Below, one piece after another: positions 62,798-64,000 of a DNA stretch of 64,000 nt (its first letter is position 1; every line of letters starts with the position of its first letter). Below the pieces are notes generated by a model. It made no database searches, was not told the origin of the DNA, and saw nothing but the letters and a program-made list of their open reading frames with translations. The stretch comes from Photorhabdus laumondii subsp. laumondii. Lineage in GTDB: Bacteria > Pseudomonadota > Gammaproteobacteria > Enterobacterales > Enterobacteriaceae. The position numbers and the translations under genes are program-made. The stretch lies in NCBI RefSeq assembly GCF_003343245.1, contig NZ_CP024901.1:2604001-2668000 (forward strand). Reading direction: 5' to 3'.

Positions 62798-63088
62798 CTA
62801 CTTCATTTTGTGCATAGGTGGCCACTGTCTGGCTGTATGGATAAGCGTCAATATCCATACTATTTCTCCGTTGATCTCATATACCAGGCGATAACTCTCG
62901 TTTGGAAACAGCTCACGAGTGCCTGGCATTTTCCCCGGCCGGCCAAGCATGGGATGTCGTGCAAGATTGGATGCTGCATCACTAAACTGTTCATCCATTC
63001 TGGCTGCCGCGTATGGATTATCGGCTGCGATGTAGTCCCACACGTCAGCGCGGTCTTGCTTCGCTTCTGGTGTCCAGATAACTTTCAC
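62798..63088 (-). CDS. RelE/ParE-type toxin
   Basis: A 96-residue RelE/ParE-fold protein (KVIWTPEAKQDRADVWDYI, GRPGKMPGTRELF, SYRLVYEINGEIVWILTLIH). It overlaps the antitoxin gene by 4 bases. The basic C-terminal end (ARQWPPMH) is usual for the active toxins of this group. The frame is intact. Confidence 0.9.
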   Translation of the reverse strand: MKVIWTPEAKQDRADVWDYIAADNPYAAARMDEQFSDAASNLARHPMLGRPGKMPGTRELFPNESYRLVYEINGEIVWILTLIHTARQWPPMHKMK

Positions 63089-63363
63089 GCTTGGTTCACC
63101 ACATTGGCACGCCGTGCGGCAAACTCGGCTTCGACCTCATCATTAGATTGGCCCAAACCAGCACGCATTGAGGCTCGCCCTGCTTCTACCTTGTGACATA
63201 GGAATTTATCGTATTCTCGTTCCTCACGTTGGCGTTGAATAAACTCGCGCATGAGTTCGCGTAGCACCTGTGAGGCTGGGCGGTGAGCAGCTTCGGCTTC
63301 AGCCATAAATTCGGCACGTAGTTCAGGTTCTAATTTCATCGTAAAAACAGCTTGTTTCGTCAT
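63085..63363 (-). CDS. Ribbon-helix-helix antitoxin partner
   Basis: A 92-residue antitoxin. TKQAVFTMKLEPELRAEFMAE and RPASQVLRELMREFI give the ribbon-helix-helix, and the C-terminal acidic part (SNDEVEAEFAARRA) neutralises the toxin. I start at ATG 63363, with GGAAG before it, in place of the upstream codon. GC is higher than the surroundings, as for other TA genes here. Confidence 0.85.
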   Translation of the reverse strand: MTKQAVFTMKLEPELRAEFMAEAEAAHRPASQVLRELMREFIQRQREEREYDKFLCHKVEAGRASMRAGLGQSNDEVEAEFAARRANVVNQA

Positions 63364-63407
63364 GGTCTGACTTCCTAACATTATTATTCTGTACTAATAA
63401 AGTATAT

Positions 63408-63534
63408 ATATACCCGTCGTCTTTCAAGTTGCTTCTTTGTTGGCTGCACTCTCTCACCCCGGTCACATAGTTATCTATGCTCCCGGGGATTCGCTCCCTT
63501 GCCGCCGCGATGCATCTTGAAATCCATAGGGTAT
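63408..63534 (+). repeat. ERIC-type intergenic repeat, copy 9
   Basis: Full-length copy with TTGCTTCTTTG and CTCTCTCACC variants, similar to copy 7. Confidence 0.9.
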
Positions 63535-63596
63535 AATCTTATTACTCTATGCGATTTTCTAGCATATTTAGAGAGAATTGAAATCAATATCGCTTG

Positions 63597-63640
63597 TCGG
63601 AAAACATCTGTTTTCCGACAAAACAAGCGCCCTTTCTGAA
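63597..63640 (+). repeat. 44-bp palindromic repeat, copy B
   Basis: Same stem TCGGAAAACA / TGTTTTCCGA and tail CAAAACAAGCGCCCTTTCTG as copy A (two mismatches in the tail). Here it is extended to both sides by CGCTTG / CAAGCG, so the full hairpin is longer. Confidence 0.8.
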
Positions 63641-63666
63641 CTACATATTAGGGCTGATAACTTTTT

Positions 63667-64000
63667 TCAGATTGTGATGGTGCCATTGATACAAGTCACA
63701 GCACTACCGCCGACAAAAATCTTACCATCAGAATGGCTAAGCCATACACTTCCCTGACGGCCAAGTTTTTTGCCTTGTGATGAATGAACGATTTTATCGT
63801 CAATCATTGCTACTTTGTGGTGGCGCATAAATGCAGCAACACTGCCGTTGCCACTACCGCAAACTGGGTCTTCGTTGACACCGCATGATGGGGCGAAAGA
63901 GCGTACTTCAATATCAGCCTCTGCTCCTTCATGATAGGCACCGTACAGACAAACTCCGGTTATGTTCATTTGCGTGTCGTGTTCAAGTAATCTGGCATAG
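63667..64000 (-). CDS. PhzF-family isomerase, C-terminal part (5' partial)
   Basis: The frame remains open to the window edge. EVRSFAPSCGVNEDPVCGSGNG is the conserved C-terminal strand of PhzF/DAPEP-type isomerases, including the phosphate-like loop and a Cys near the end. PhzF isomerises trans-2,3-dihydro-3-hydroxyanthranilate in phenazine synthesis; many family members have other, unknown roles. Gene start and the catalytic Glu lie outside the window. Its 3' end is 26 bases from the palindromic repeat region. Confidence 0.85.
   Translation of the reverse strand, partial: YARLLEHDTQMNITGVCLYGAYHEGAEADIEVRSFAPSCGVNEDPVCGSGNGSVAAFMRHHKVAMIDDKIVHSSQGKKLGRQGSVWLSHSDGKIFVGGSAVTCINGTITI

Overview
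The window reads as an accessory-rich stretch of a Photorhabdus chromosome (P. luminescens / P. laumondii group). Two observations support this. The protein at 22090-23688 matches, as I remember it, the Photorhabdus phenylalanine ammonia-lyase StlA almost residue for residue. The intergenic spaces carry many ~128 bp ERIC-type elements, which are abundant in this genus. Patches of enterobacterial core synteny (ynfM / ynfL-like / mlc / bioD2, and ynfD-ynfB-ydfG) alternate with toxin, hydrolase, catabolic and toxin-antitoxin islands. Base composition is low GC, with very AT-rich spacers.

Layout. 1-1.4 kb: the end of a broken cyclic-peptide-type ABC exporter and three ERIC copies, two of them in tandem. 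1.4-10.4 kb: a same-strand cassette of ketosynthase, MaoC-like hydratase, acyl carrier protein, two unrecognised proteins and a 1625-residue Rhs/YD-repeat protein with a hydrophobic, internally duplicated C-terminus. 10.5-12.3 kb: a short MazE-type antitoxin-like ORF with an operator-like repeat, and an unknown 338-residue protein. 12.5-17 kb: the ynfM-ynfL-mlc-bioD2 core block. 17-21 kb: gene and IS630 remnants, two lipoproteins (one an apparent aegerolysin-like/metallophosphoesterase fusion), ynfD and ynfB. 21-26 kb: ydfG, stlA (first step of stilbene synthesis) divergent from a GH18 chitinase. 26-31 kb: FAD monooxygenase, methyltransferase, AHL-lactonase-like protein and a P1/NylC-type peptidase with a 14-bp tandem repeat at its 3' end. 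31-40 kb: a complete-looking trans-4-hydroxy-L-proline catabolic locus (epimerase, three-subunit oxidase, AraC-type regulator, deaminase, semialdehyde dehydrogenase, permease).

40-44.3 kb: carbonic anhydrase, a cupin, ParDE, a truncated HicB, an IS982 copy with clear ends and target duplication, and a phd/doc pair broken by it. 45-45.8 kb: two tandem small secreted LCI-like antimicrobial-peptide candidates. 46-53 kb: an exported DmpA-type peptidase, a divergent ThDP-dependent enzyme, a beta-alanine/pyruvate-type aminotransferase and an unknown protein. 53.7-57.1 kb: a very large molybdopterin oxidoreductase fused to a flavin reductase and a [2Fe-2S] ferredoxin. 57.3-64 kb: an exported Endo-H-like GH18 enzyme, StbDE, a lipase-like hydrolase, an exported nucleotidyltransferase-fold protein, a recombinase remnant, two more toxin-antitoxin loci (one broken) and the end of a PhzF-like gene.

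The contents fit an insect pathogen and nematode symbiont: attack on chitin, glycans and lipids, use of collagen-derived amino acid, secondary metabolism and antimicrobial small proteins, with heavy turnover of toxin-antitoxin and insertion elements. The least explained items are the KS/MaoC/ACP-Rhs cassette, the exported nucleotidyltransferase, the molybdo-flavo-ferredoxin fusion and the aegerolysin-like phosphoesterase. All family assignments come from reading motifs by eye; no search was run.
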